A DNA stretch of 64,000 nucleotides. Origin: Triticum aestivum. Taxonomy: Eukaryota; Streptophyta; Magnoliopsida; Poales; Poaceae. Position 1 is the stretch's first letter. Every line of letters begins with the position of its first letter. The DNA is taken from NCBI RefSeq assembly GCF_018294505.1, contig NC_057810.1:710061563-710125562 (forward strand), written 5' to 3'. The position numbers and the translations under genes are program-made. This document shows positions 35,067 to 45,743 of the stretch, in pieces. Below the pieces are notes generated by a model that was given only the letters and a program-made list of their open reading frames with translations, had not been told where the DNA came from and searched no databases.

Positions 35067-35114
35067 CCGTGAATTTTAGCATGACTTTGCTAAAAATAGG
35101 ACATATGGGGTACT
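35022..35114 (+). repeat. Long foldback, arms of about 44 bp
   Basis: Arm 1 (35022-35066, gtactccatatgtcctattt...) pairs with arm 2 (35072-35114) with about four differences and a loop of about five bases. The hairpin overlaps the shared leader block. If transcribed it could be a source of small RNAs. It appears to come from inverted duplication of part of the leader, since the segment tcctattttc/tagcaaag.tcatgct is in both arms. Confidence 0.85.
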
Positions 35115-35193
35115 TGTGACTAATGCATGGGCCGGGGTATCTTAGTAGTTAATTAAGTAGGATCAAGTGCCCCGGCGTACTTGTGACTAATGC

Positions 35194-35336
35194 ATGGCTT
35201 TTAGGGTGCCTCGGTGTCGATGAAAACCGAAATGATGAAAAGTTAGGCTTTTAGGGTGCCTTGGCGTCGAAAAACCCTCAATGATAAAAGCTTAGATTTT
35301 AGGATGCCTCGGTGTCGACAAACCCTAAATGATGAG
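35194..35336 (+). repeat. Tandem repeat of about 48 bp, three copies
   Basis: The units start (a/g)g(c/a)ttttaggg/atgcc and continue tcggtgtcga, a short variable part and atgat(g)aaaa. Copies start near 35194, 35244 and 35293. Non-coding, in the 5' leader of the accessory gene. Confidence 0.75.
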
Positions 35337-35403
35337 ACCATGATCTTGTTCCTTGACAATAACCAACTTTTTGACCAAACTTTGTTTCTATTTAGAGAGA
35401 AAC

Positions 35404-38400
35404 ATGGCCCACAACGATGAGGCCGGGGGTTCGGGCGGCAAGGCATTCTGGGAGCTATCCCAGGAGATGGAGGAACAACCTCACTTGTATGAGGCCGCCG
35501 CCTTCCCAACCGATCCTGAGACCACGGATGGTGCCGCCGAGGATGACCACACTGATGCCACCACTGATGGTGCCGCCGAGGATGCCACCACTGATGATGG
35601 CGGCGCACGCACAGATAGTAGCCAGCCGAAGAGGCAACGGAAGGACCGGCGCCCGATCGTGCTCCGCACCCTCAAGGAGGAAGTTACTGAAGTGGACTCC
35701 AACGGGAATCCAACGGCGCCCGAACGAATAGTCAAGGGGTACTCGCTTCAGCTCGGGTGCATTGTCCGGAGCACCGTCTCGATCAACACCGAGAACCTGA
35801 GGCATCCTGACCGGGGGAATTTGCGCCACCTCCTCTTCACGAAGCTGCACGAACGATACAAGTTCCCCGCTGAATTCGAAAACACAAGCCTCAAAGGGAA
35901 TAAAGTGAACAATGCTACCCTCACGAAGATGAGCAAGGCCCTGTCTACTTGGAAAAGCAATGTGAAGGGAATGATCGAGAAAGGTGAGAGTTATGAGAAG
36001 ATCAAGGAGAAAAATCCTTCGATCACCGAAGATGACTACAACGACTTCAAGATCAATTGCTCGAGCACCGCAAGCTCCCAATCAAGTGAGTGGGGGAAAC
36101 AAATGCGGGAGCTAAACATAGGGGAACACACACTCGGTCCCGGCGGTTACAGAGTGGCGGAGCCTATATGGGACAAGGAGGAGGCGGACCGTGCCGAGCA
36201 AGGCCTACCGCCCCTCTTCGATAAATACGGTGACAAGCAGACCAGGAACTTTGTCAGGGCCCGGTACAAGAAGGACCCGAAAACAAAGGAGCTTACCACG
36301 GATCCGAAGACCAGGCGGCTTGAGCTTGTTCTGGTAAGGAATACACCCCCGTGTAATTAGCTCCATATGGTTGCATTCTAATTAATGAAGCCGAATTTCT
36401 AAATGGTTCACATTCCTTCCGCAGGAGACTGAAAGCAGTAGCGCGGGGTCGACTCAGAGCAACCCTTGGGACACCACTCTAAATAGGGGGTTGAATATAA
36501 TGAAGAACAAGGATAAGATCAGTAAGCCGACGTTAGCTGGTCGTGTGGCCGGCAAAGGCTTGTCGACAAAATGGGGGTCATACTATACCACTGGTGTGCG
36601 GAAGGAGAAAAAGACCAGCTCGGAAAGCCAGGCGCGAGAGGTTCAAGAACTCAAGGCACAGGTGGCGCAGATTCCGGAGATTGTCCAAGAGCAAGTGGAA
36701 CAACGACTCGGAGCGACGATCACCGCCCTTGTGCCTACCTTGATCTCGGGGTTGAGTGCGTGGATTGCGGGCGGCCAACAGGGGCCGCCCCCGATTCCTA
36801 GCTTCACGGCCAGCAACTCGCATAATGCGATGGCGGGGCCATTGGTGCCTCCGGCGGAGGCGGCATTGGTGTCTCCGACGCCGGCACGGGAGCTTAATGC
36901 ACCCGGGTGTACGCCGGCCAGCACCTCTTCAGCAAGCGGCCGCTCCGTCAACTGCACGCCCGCCGTTGGCGGTGCCTCGACATTAGCCGAGCTCGACGTC
37001 ATCATCACAGTAACTAATTAAGCCTCTCTCGGCCGAGGACTTCATCTCCTTGCCTTTGACTGGGCATCCCTGACGCCCTACATGTTTTCGCAGGGCGCCG
37101 CCGACGTTCCGTGCACTCTCCTCCACTTCGTGAACAATGAGTTAGTCGATGTCGCCAAGGGCAAAATCGTTCAACCGGGCAACCCCTTGTTCCACGGTAC
37201 CCAGATGACACCCAACTTGTTTAGGGTTCAACTGGTTCGGGTGCTGCCAGGCTGCGACGACTTGTTACCTCCGATTCGACCCGTCGGGGCCGACGATGAT
37301 GACGTGATGACCCTCAGCGCCTGCCTGAGCTGGCCCCTGCTTTGGCCGAAGAGCCAGATTCGTTTGGGGGCGGGGGACACCACCCCAAAGACAACACCGC
37401 CAGTCGTGCCGGCGCCAAGTCGGCCCCATGGCAAGACCGCCGTAATGGTGCCGGACATCCCTATGCCACTGGATCCAAACATGCATATGGCACAGGATCA
37501 GAATGACGACGACGACGACGATGATACATTTGGCAACGTCGATCAGTACTTTGCCGAGCATGGGTACGATGGCGACTTCATGGGGCCTCCTTCTGAAGAA
37601 CCAAACCCAACAAAAGACGTGTGCGATCTAGCTCGTACCGCGGAGAAGCCAAGTTGCAACAGGCGCCGTCTGGCATTCAGCTCTCAGGAGACGCCTCCAG
37701 CTGCCGACTTCACCGAGCCTCAGATAGGCGAGGTGCGAAATATTATCAGCCCCAACACACTCAAGAAGGCAGTCTGTCAGCAGAACTCGGTCCCATTACA
37801 AGAGAAGAAGAAGGCACGCAAAAGAAAGACTAAGAAGGGTGCGAGCCAGCCGGCACCGAGTACAATCCGTGCTCAGGACGGGCCACCTTCACCGCAGGAT
37901 ATCTCGAGGAGGGTGCATGTGGCGGGTAGGGCGATGCTACCACCAAATATGCTCAATGCTGCAACCGGTGCTATGCGGAGTCTGCACGACAGTGTTCTTT
38001 CTTTGGAGAAGCGGCGTCTCAGAGAGAAGGATGTGGCATACCCGATTTTCGTGGCCAAGGTGCCAGAGGGCAAGGGCTTTGTGGATGGCGACATCGGGCG
38101 TACGATCGTCCTGCGGTTTGATGACATCTTTGCTATGTTTAACCTTCATCCGCTGCACTACACCTTCGTTCGGCTATTTTCGCTGAGTATGGAGATGCGG
38201 ATCATTCGCGACAAGACCCCGGACATCGTGATAGTCGACCCCTTCTACATGCGTGCCAAGATCTTGGGCAGCGTTGGGGACCGGCAAGTCGCGAGTTCTT
38301 ACCTCGAAGGCGTCATTCTGGCAAACCAAGATAAGGATAACTTCCTCGTGCCTTACTTTCCCGAGTAAGTCCTCCCCTCAACCGGCCCGTAACATATGAA

Positions 38401-39007
38401 TTCTTACTTTTTGATCGTTTTTCTTTTAACATTCCGTGTTTTCTGCAGTGACACACGTTGCACGCTCATCCTCCTAAGCCCCAAATATTCCATGGCCACG
38501 TATTTCGACCCGGACCGTCAGTCGAACGTAGACTACACAAATGTCAAGAAGGTTCTTGATGATGTTCTCCCCGGCTACGCCCAATCTGGAGGCACCTTCA
38601 CCAGGCCTATTCGTAAGTACGGCAAGCACGTGTTCTCCCACAATATGACGTTCTGCTGCGTCAAGCAGCCGCCTGGCGGTCAGAAGGGTGCCTACTACGC
38701 CATCCATCACATGCGGGCGATCGTACGGGACCATCATCAACTTCTGCTACCGAGTAAACTCCAAGATTGGGCCGCGAGCGTGTCGGCAATCCAGGACGCG
38801 GACCTCCGACAAGAATTCTTTCGCATCGAGTCGGAGTTTGCGGAAATCATCCATCAAGATGTCCTTCGTACCTCGGGGCAGTTCTACCTCAGAAATCAAC
38901 CGTCCAACAGTGACATCGACACAATGCTACAAATGCAGGATGACAACGCCCGTTCTTTCATGACTCCCATGATAGACGGCGGCTTCATCCACGCTCCGGT
39001 CCCTTGA
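35404..39007 (+). CDS. CACTA accessory protein (TNPA-like) with degenerate Ulp1-like C-terminus, four exons, 1114 aa
   Basis: Exons 35404-36333, 36425-37009, 37094-38364 and 38449-39007 join in frame; introns of 91, 84 and 84 bp all have GT-AG borders (the last donor is GTAAGT). Exon 1 (residues 1-310) holds an acidic N-terminus, a basic patch (PKRQRKDRRPIVL) and a Ptta/En-Spm-like region ending near GPGGYRV (about 245) and TRNFVRARYKKDP. Exon 2 has a coiled coil (EVQELKAQVAQIPEIVQEQV, about 375-405) and a Pro/Ala-rich part. Exon 3 starts with a DUF8039-like segment (CTLLHFVNNELVDVAKGKI), then an Asp run. Residues about 840-1040 resemble Ulp1/C48 cysteine proteases, with FDP at D949. The usual His-Trp is Arg932-Cys933, and the usual Asp-Cys-Gly is Gln1007-Lys1008-Gly1009, so peptidase activity is unlikely. 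It probably binds the subterminal hairpins. Confidence 0.85.
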
Positions 39008-39228
39008 GTCGAGTTGTCTAGTTCTGAAACATCGATTGGATCATGTTGTAATTAAACTTTAATGAACTTGTAGTATGTCTCTTTGGTTTCAAGAGTCGTT
39101 CAACTTAGATGTAATCGATGCTATTAATGTCTTGCTTTTCTCTTCCGATCGTTCTGTTGCATAATTATATATTGCTTATGTATTGTCTGTGAATTGGTAC
39201 TAACGTTTCGTTTGGCTAGTGCATAGCG

Positions 39229-39483
39229 ATGCCGACGTATGTCGTGTACAAGGGTAAGGTTCCCGGAGTCTACGATGACTGGGAGGAGTGTCGGAGACAG
39301 GTTCACCGATTCAGCGGTAACAGTTACAAAGGGTACACCACTAGGGCCGAGGCCGAATCTAGATACGCCCGCTATCTAGCGGGAGAGGGGAGGGAGCGTT
39401 GGAGGAACCGGATGAACACGAGTTTCATCGTGATGATGCTCATCGTGATGACCGCAACTCTCTTCTATGTGATGGTAGTTTAG
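39229..39483 (+). CDS. Small RNase H1 N-terminal (hybrid-binding) domain protein with a membrane segment, 84 aa
   Basis: The ATG at 39229 follows a splice-acceptor-like tag (39224-39226), so an untranslated upstream exon is possible. Residues 3-50 (YVVYKGKVPGVYDDWEECRR, then QVHRFSGNSYKGYTTRAEAE, ARYL) match the RNase H1 N-terminal / 'viroplasmin' domain, which in RNase H1 binds RNA-DNA hybrids and double-stranded RNA. No catalytic RNase H domain follows. Instead, after a basic RERWRNRMN stretch, residues about 64-84 form one hydrophobic segment (FIVMMLIVMTATLFYVMVV) at the C-terminus, as in a tail-anchored protein. It is 221 bp downstream of the accessory gene and on the same strand. Its role in transposition is unknown. 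Confidence 0.75.
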   Translation: MPTYVVYKGKVPGVYDDWEECRRQVHRFSGNSYKGYTTRAEAESRYARYLAGEGRERWRNRMNTSFIVMMLIVMTATLFYVMVV

Positions 39484-39760
39484 ATGATCGATATCGACTT
39501 GTAATGCGAAGACAAACTCGCTACTCGCGGTCTCGAGACTTGTAATATAATGTTCTATCTTTGTTCGGTCTTTTTAATTCGGAGACTAATATGATGAATT
39601 GTATTCGGAGACTAATATGATGAATTGTATTCAAAGACTAATCTTCTATTGTATTTGATGAATCTATTGTTGATGTGTGCTGTCTATATTTTGTCAAATT
39701 ATACATTTTGTAACCTGTGCAAAAAACAGAAAATAAAAAAATAAAAAAAACCTAATATTC

Positions 39761-40108
39761 ATACTAATGGCGCATCACATGACAGTGCGCCATTAGTATG
39801 ACAGTGCATACTAATGGCGCATCACCGGGTAGTGCGCCATTAGTATGCTGCGGTTACTAATGGCGCATCCAGAGGTGGTGCGCCATTAGTATGCCAAAGC
39901 ACCTGGGTATACATGCCCCCTGGGAGGCATACTAATGGTGCACCCTCGCATATACTAATGGCGCACCAGGTGGTGCGCCATTAGTATACCAGATACTAAT
40001 GGCGCACCAGGTGGTGCGCCATTAGTAAAAATTACTAATGGCGTCCTATCAATGGCGCACCAGTGATGTGCCATTAATGGCCATATTAGGTGCGCCATTA
40101 GTAGTGGT
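39761..40108 (+). repeat. Right subterminal hairpin array
   Basis: Six or seven foldbacks of the actaatggcgca(c/t)c motif. The most compact ones (near 39953 and 39991) have only a few bases between arms (actaatggcgcaccaggtgg then tgcgccattagt). There is no 120-bp periodicity as at the left end. Confidence 0.9.
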
Positions 40109-40121
40109 ATTTCTAGTAGTG
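40109..40121 (-). repeat. Right terminal inverted repeat of CACTA element
   Basis: tatttctagtagtg on the plus strand, reading CACTACTAGAAATA on the minus strand. Followed directly by TTC. Confidence 0.93.
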
Positions 40122-41339
40122 TTCCGTCGTCGCTGAATGTGGGCTGAGTAACCATGTTAGGTTGTACTGTACTATACATGCCTTTTTTTCAACATCAGCA
40201 ATGTAACTGGACCGACAGTTGTACACAATATCCGGGTCAACTTGTTATTCTCCGCCCCACTGGTTTGCAAACTTTCCTAGGGGGTATGCATTACGCTTAA
40301 CAAGAAAATGGACTTTAAGAAATAATAAATGGATGTAATTATATTAACTGGGCAGTAACTATGCACCAAACACGTAATTAGTTTAAAAATATATTATTTT
40401 TGGAATTTGAAAATTTTAATTTCATTACTTGTTGAGCGCGCAATATTTCGTTGGATTTTAACATAATACAACTTTATTTTGAAATTATATTTAACCTGAC
40501 TAGAAATTTCGGATGAAAATATTTCCGATCCCATCAAAATGTGGGAATTTTTTTGAATTCTGTTTTGAGCGGTTGTTTGAAATTATTAATCGTTGTCCTA
40601 GCTAGAAGTTGGGCTGTACTTTTAACAAACTGTAAATGGGCTGTAGTAAATTCCATTAGAATTAAAAAATGGGTTGTACATTCCTACAAATCACAAATGG
40701 GCTATATGTTCTCTGCCAAATCCGAGCTGTGGGCCTACTAAGTTGACGCGTACCAAGGGCTTTGTCTTTGCTCAAAAAAAACCAAGGGCTTTGTCAACTT
40801 AGTCAATATAAACGATTCTAGCTGCAGTGATCGTACGATGTACATCCAACGGCCGTAGTGCTTCTTCAACCTCTAGTCTTCTTGCTCCAGTCGGCCAAAG
40901 CAGCCGATCGTGCCGCATGCTCCTGCCTTCCGTGGCCGGCTATGCTGCCGCGGAGGCCTCACCGCCCCCTACTATTCCCACCGCTGGCTAGGCCCTGCGG
41001 CGACGGCAGCTTCACACCGCAGCCGAACCAGTGAACCCTCGTACTCCTCTCCGCGCGGGCTTCCACTGCCGCGTCTTCCCCGGCTCCCCGTCGTCCCCTT
41101 CCTAGGCCTCGCCGTCGTCCACCGCCGTGGTTCTCTCGATGCGGCGTGGTCAACGTGGTCAAGGAACGACTTCCATCGGACGTGGATTGTATGTGGAGAG
41201 GCCGACAGCTGGGTCCACGGCTGCAGCAAGGAAGTGCCTCCTTATTACGCGGAAAATAATGATTCCTCCTCTTGACAGCTGGGACCCACCGTACGGGCCA
41301 CTGTATTTTGCGAAAAAAACATTTTCCCCTCAGTACTGG

Positions 41340-41605
41340 GACCCACCAGCTACATCTTCGCACGCAAGGAAGTGCATCCGAAAAAAACGATTCGCCCCCC
41401 TGACTGCTGGGACCCACCAGCTACATCTTCGAACGCAAGGAAGTGCATCCGAAAAAAAATGATTCGCTCCCCTGACTGCTGAGACCCACCAGCCACACCT
41501 TTGCACGCAAGGAAGTGCATCCGGGCAAAAAAAACAATTCGCCCGCTTGACTGCTGGTACCCACCAGCTACATCTTCGCACGCAAGGAAGTGCTTGACAG
41601 CCGGG
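41340..41605 (+). repeat. Tandem repeat of about 70 bp, four copies
   Basis: The units contain gacccaccagctacatcttc followed by gcacgcaaggaagtgcatcc, a poly-A run and attcgcccccctgactgctg. Successive acgcaagg motifs are about 70-76 bp apart. A 149-codon open frame here is a repeat product. Confidence 0.9.
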
Positions 41606-42054
41606 ACCCACCTGGTCAAAGCGTACATAGCGTTGTCATTCTGGTCGCGAACATGTACGTACATACTGGTGGATGTAGAGGCGCGCACGTGTCGTAGTAG
41701 AGGCGCGCACATGTCGTAGTAGAGGCGCGCACGTAGCATGTACACGTACGTACAGCGGCCAGGGTGCAAGAAAAAAAATACGGCGACGTATGTGTACATA
41801 CAGGCGGGGTCTCAAACACCTACTCGCGAATATATACATACGGCCAGGGCTCGTGTACATGGCTGGGTCGGAACGAAGAAACAACATCGTCGTCGTGTTC
41901 ATGGGGAGCCAACCGGCTGGGTCGAAACGGAATACGTGGTCATGTTCATCGGGAGGGCTTGGACGGAACTTGCGATGGAAACGAAGCCTGGCGTACCGCA
42001 GAACGGAGGAAACGGCCTTGTGTTCGACCGGCCACGTTTGAAATGGCATCCTGT

Positions 42055-42235
42055 TCATCGGGAGGGGTGTGGCGTACCGCAAGCGGAGGAAACGGACCTC
42101 CTACGGTCGAAACGGGGGTCCTGTTGATCGGGAGGGGTGTGGCGTACCGCAAAACGGATGAAACAGACTTGTGTTGGAGCGCTACGGTCGAAACGGGGGT
42201 CCTGTTCATTGGGAGGGGTGTGGCGTACCGCAAAA
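42055..42235 (+). repeat. Tandem repeat of about 70-80 bp with gggaggggtgtggcgtaccg core
   Basis: Three clear copies of the core near 42060, 42130 and 42211, and a degenerate one near 41950. Each is followed by caaaacgga(t)gaaac and preceded by gtcctgttcatc. Confidence 0.85.
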
Positions 42236-42239
42236 CGGG

Positions 42240-42670
42240 ACTCCATGGGATACTGTTCATCTCCACCGTCGACCTACTCCAGCCTCCACGGGCTACTGTT
42301 CATCCACCGTCGACCTCCTCCAGGCTCCACCTGCGACTGTTCATCCACGGGCTCCTGTTCATCCAGCCTCCACCGCACGCTACTCGAGCGGCTACTATTC
42401 AACCACCCCTCTCCACGGGCTCCTGTTCAACCACCCCTCCACGGGCTACTGTTCATCCACCCCTCCACCGTCTACTGTTCATCCAGCCCTCCACGGGGTC
42501 GTCCTGTTCATCCAGCCCTCCACGGGGTCCTGTTCTTCCAGCCCCAACCGGCTCGATCGATCGGGGTCCTGTTCATCCAGAGGCAACGCCATGGGTCCTA
42601 TTCATCCACTCCCACCGCTCATTGTTCATCCAAACCCCCTCCCCCGCAACGCTCACTGTTCATCCAGAGA
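42240..42670 (+). repeat. Degenerate repeat of about 30 bp built on ctgttcatccagccctcca
   Basis: A dozen or so imperfect units containing (a/c)ctgttcatcca and ccacggg(c/g)t. Long frames across it (up to 417 codons on the plus strand) have only repeat-derived sequence. Confidence 0.85.
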
Positions 42671-43151
42671 GGAAGCATCGATCGGCTTCAGTTAGTAGCA
42701 GTAGCGAAGGAATAGATCGCTCGGGTTCAGTAATGCGTAGCCTGCAGTGCAATCGCTCGGGTTCAGTTAGAGCCCAACGCCTCACTCGGGTTCAGTTAGA
42801 CCCAATTCCTCGCACACACACGCGTACGTGTACAAGAGAAACGCGCATTGCTCGGCCCCCAACCACCCACCGTAACCGGGAACTCCCCAAAATTTTCCTC
42901 GCCCTTGCTTCTACCACGGTTTTTTCTGTCATGGACGGCCCAAAGAATGTCATGCAGCTGCGTCTCCGGTCCGCCCAGGAGGAAAAGGCCATTTTCTGTC
43001 ATGATTTTTTGTCATAGAAGTAGGAGCCCACCACATCTACGATGATACCGGGTTTTGTCACAATTATCGTCATAGAAGTGTCATATGTATGACAGAAAAA
43101 AAATTCGTTCGGCCCAAAATCTCACGGATGTGTCTTTTTTTGTAGTGTTGG

Positions 43152-45743
43152 TCGCGGACATATTTCCATTTTAGTTCCTCCTCTTTAAACCCAGGGACTT
43201 CCTCAATGCCTAGGAGGTGTTCACCACTAATACCGGCATCTTTAGCCTGCCTTCTATGATCGTTCGGTTATTACCAGCTAATCGGCGGTACTCACATGTG
43301 TTTGTACAATGAGCGGGGGATCGATTGCACTTCCTGTTCTCCCAGTTGGGGAACCGCTTTCCCGCTTTTTTGCCAGCTGCTTGGCTCGAGCTCGAGCTCG
43401 ACTCCTTTTTCTGTGCATGATATGACTTCTTCATAGAGCGCTCATAGTCTGAGTCCCTATGCTTGGCAGTTGGTTGAGCTTTTTCAATAAAGTGTTGTAT
43501 GACATGCTCAAGTACTTTCTCCTTTGGCGGTGGGGGTGGTTTCGGTCCAAAATGGTCTGTCACTTTGGCTTGCACTATGGCCGTTTTTTCCTCCTCAGTA
43601 TAGTCATAAGGCAACTTTGGTAGAGGCCTGAGGATTGGACCATATCTGTTTTTTTGCCTCCTGTTGTACCGCTAGCCGCCATAGCTGCGGCACCTCTCTT
43701 CCACTATTGTTGAGGCGGCAAAGCCCGCTGAGGCGGAGGAGATGGCTGACGCGGTGCCTGACTTGGAGGAGGAGTCGGCTGACCAGGTTCCAGACTTGGA
43801 GGAGGTGGAGTCGGCTGATGTGGTGCCGGACTTGGAGGACGAGGAGTGGACTGACGCGGTGGCAGACTTCGAGGAGCAGGAGCCTTCTGACGCGGTGGCG
43901 GACTTGGATGAGCGGGAGTCTGGTGACGCGGTGGCGGACTTGGAAGAGGAGCCGACTGACGCGGTGTCGGTGGCCTTGGAAAGACGATGCATTCCTTTCT
44001 CCATAGAATGATATGATGTATGGCCTCTCCTAGTGTGCGCTTCTCATCACCTCCAGGAATGTCAAGATCTAGCCCTAAATATCATATCATCCCATCATCA
44101 ACCCCGACACGAGCATAGCCAGCTGGAATCGGATTGCAATGGAAGGTTACTTTTAGGGGATTTGTATAAGCATAGCCGTCCGCCACCTTCATGGATATGT
44201 TCTTCACTTTTATGTGTAGCTCACAAGTTCTTGTAGCTATGATATCATCCATGGGGTATCTATCCAGCAGTGCATCATCGCCCGGGGCGGAACCCATGCT
44301 GCTTCCCGGCATGGATGTTATAGTGCTATCCAATGCTGGATCTACTTGCTGCTGCCGCTGAGACGCCCTGTACTGGCTAAGTGAGTTGATATGCTCCTGC
44401 TGCCGGATGAAAGTGCGTTCCAACTCCGCGTGCTTTGATTATACAATGCGAAGGCGGTCTTCTACCTGCTTCCTTTGCTCCTCCTCTAGCTTCCTCTTCT
44501 GCTCCTCCTACTTCTTCTTTCTCACACGGCTTCTATAGTCGGCGTTCCAGTCCGCAAACCCCTCAAACCACAAAACAATGCCTTTGCCTCATGTTCTTAC
44601 TGGGTGATCAGGATTCTTCAGGGCGTGCGTAAGCTCGTCGTTCTCTCTGTTGGACGTGAACACCCCTGATCGAGCCTATTCTATTGCAACAAGTAAATTG
44701 TCGGTGGCTCCTTGAAGACTTGCCCGCTACAAATCCTCACCTATCTTTGGGTCCAACTTCCCCAATGCACATAAAACCAAGTCCCGCACCTGGGGGGGGG
44801 GCAACTCAATGTAACTGGAGTGACCCCTGCAGCCATCATCTCTTGCTTAGCAAGACCCCACTTAGGCCGGGCCACCTCGTAGCTACCTGGCCCCAGATTA
44901 TGGTGCCACTGCTTTTTCACAGCATTAATCTTGTTTTTTCTTGACCATTCCTGAGCTACTTCTGATTTCTTGAAGTTCACGAAAGCGTACCAGTGATCTC
45001 TTGCCTTCTCCAGTGTTCTCTTTAATTCTAGAGTCTGCTTTCCTGAATTGACGTACGTGACCCATATATTTTTCTTGTGGTTATTGAATGCTATTACCAT
45101 CTTCCTAAGAGCATTGTTCTTGACTTTATCCAGATTTGCATCGGTCGAATGATCTGGTAGGGTGAAATGTGACATGAGCAATTCCCAAAGTAGATCTTTT
45201 TGTCTTTGGTCGACAAAAGTAACATCTGGATCTCCCTTTGCTGGCTTTTTCCATTCTTGAACGGAGATCGGGATTCGATCCCTAACAATAACTCCGCGTT
45301 GACGAATGAACTTCTTCGCATTCTTCTTAGGTTCATCATGTTCTCCATTAGGTTTGATGGCATCGATGTTATACTTTACACCAGCCGGCAACATTTTCGC
45401 CGGGCCTCAAACTTCCTTGCTGCTTGTAGAAGATTTGCTCGATCTGGAGGGCTAAAATAAGAAATATCGATTGGTTAATATATATACAAATCAATTAACA
45501 TATGTGATGATCACCAGATACCTTATATAAATATACCTCTCTGGTCTTTGTTATTTGAAGAACAACATTTCCTTCGTCATCATTGTTTTGGATTTCATCT
45601 ATTCGTTTGTCTTCATCAAATATCATACCATCACCAGTATTGTTTAGATATTGCAAGCCGTCAACTTCTTCATTCTCGTTTGGTCTTGGGGAGCATATGA
45701 TCTCGAATAGGGTCTCTTCTCCTTCTCTGCCGGTATTGTCCAT
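43152..45743 (-). pseudogene. CACTA accessory gene (TNPA-like), decayed
   Basis: Exon 1 (45743-45538, MDNTGREGEETLFEIICSPR...) ends at a GTATAT donor. Exon 2 starts after TTTTAG near 45451 and encodes KMLPAGVKYNIDAIKP, WVTYVNSGKQTLELKRTLEK and LGPGSYEVARPKWG, parallel to GPGGYRVAEPIW in the intact element. Then come a DUF8039-like part (44423-44082, CELHIKVKNISMKVADGYA), a proline-rich repeat (about 43990-43690, PPPPSLEPGQPTPPPSQ) and a C-terminal part (PYDYTEEEKTAIVQAKVTDH). Frameshifts and stops (for example at the end of the proline-rich repeat) inactivate it. The reading continues to 43149, where the foreign CACTA end begins, so that element inserted in this coding region. Confidence 0.75.

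Larger units (their letters stand above)
26018..40121 (+). mobile_element. Complete CACTA (En/Spm-type) DNA transposon, 14.1 kb, apparently autonomous
   Basis: The left end is CACTACTAGGAAAA; the right end, read on the minus strand, is CACTACTAGAAATA. TTC lies immediately outside both ends (26015-26017 and 40122-40124), the 3-bp target duplication expected for CACTA elements. Subterminal arrays of actaatggcgcacc hairpins lie at both ends. Inside, on the plus strand, are an uninterrupted TNP2-type transposase (27013-30609), a four-exon accessory gene (35404-39007) and an 84-codon gene (39229-39483). All three are open, and all introns have GT-AG borders. This is consistent with a copy that was active recently. 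Transposase cuts the element at its ends; En/Spm accessory proteins bind the subterminal repeats. Confidence 0.93.
40125..43148 (+). mobile_element. Repeat-rich region ending in a second type of CACTA terminus
   Basis: The last 50 bp (ggatgtgtctttttttgtagtg and before) read on the minus strand as CACTACAAAAAAAGACACAT, a CACTA end different from that of the 14.1-kb element. They are preceded by gtcatagaag and gtcatatgtatgacag motifs seen in Triticeae CACTA elements of the Caspar group (from memory). A right-hand end means the element should extend to the left. No matching left terminus is visible, so its other end is lost or too degraded, and the left border is uncertain. Positions 40125-40900 are AT-rich and featureless; 41270-42670 consists of tandem repeats. 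Confidence 0.5.

Noticed and set aside
41764..43017. 417-codon open frame on the plus strand
   Set aside because: It spans the gtaccgcaaaacgga and ctgttcatcca tandem repeats, and the sequence is entirely repeat-derived; no domain is recognisable.
43635..44011. Acidic open frame on the plus strand (repeats of AVADLEEE)
   Set aside because: It is the reverse of a proline-rich repeat of the minus-strand CACTA accessory gene.
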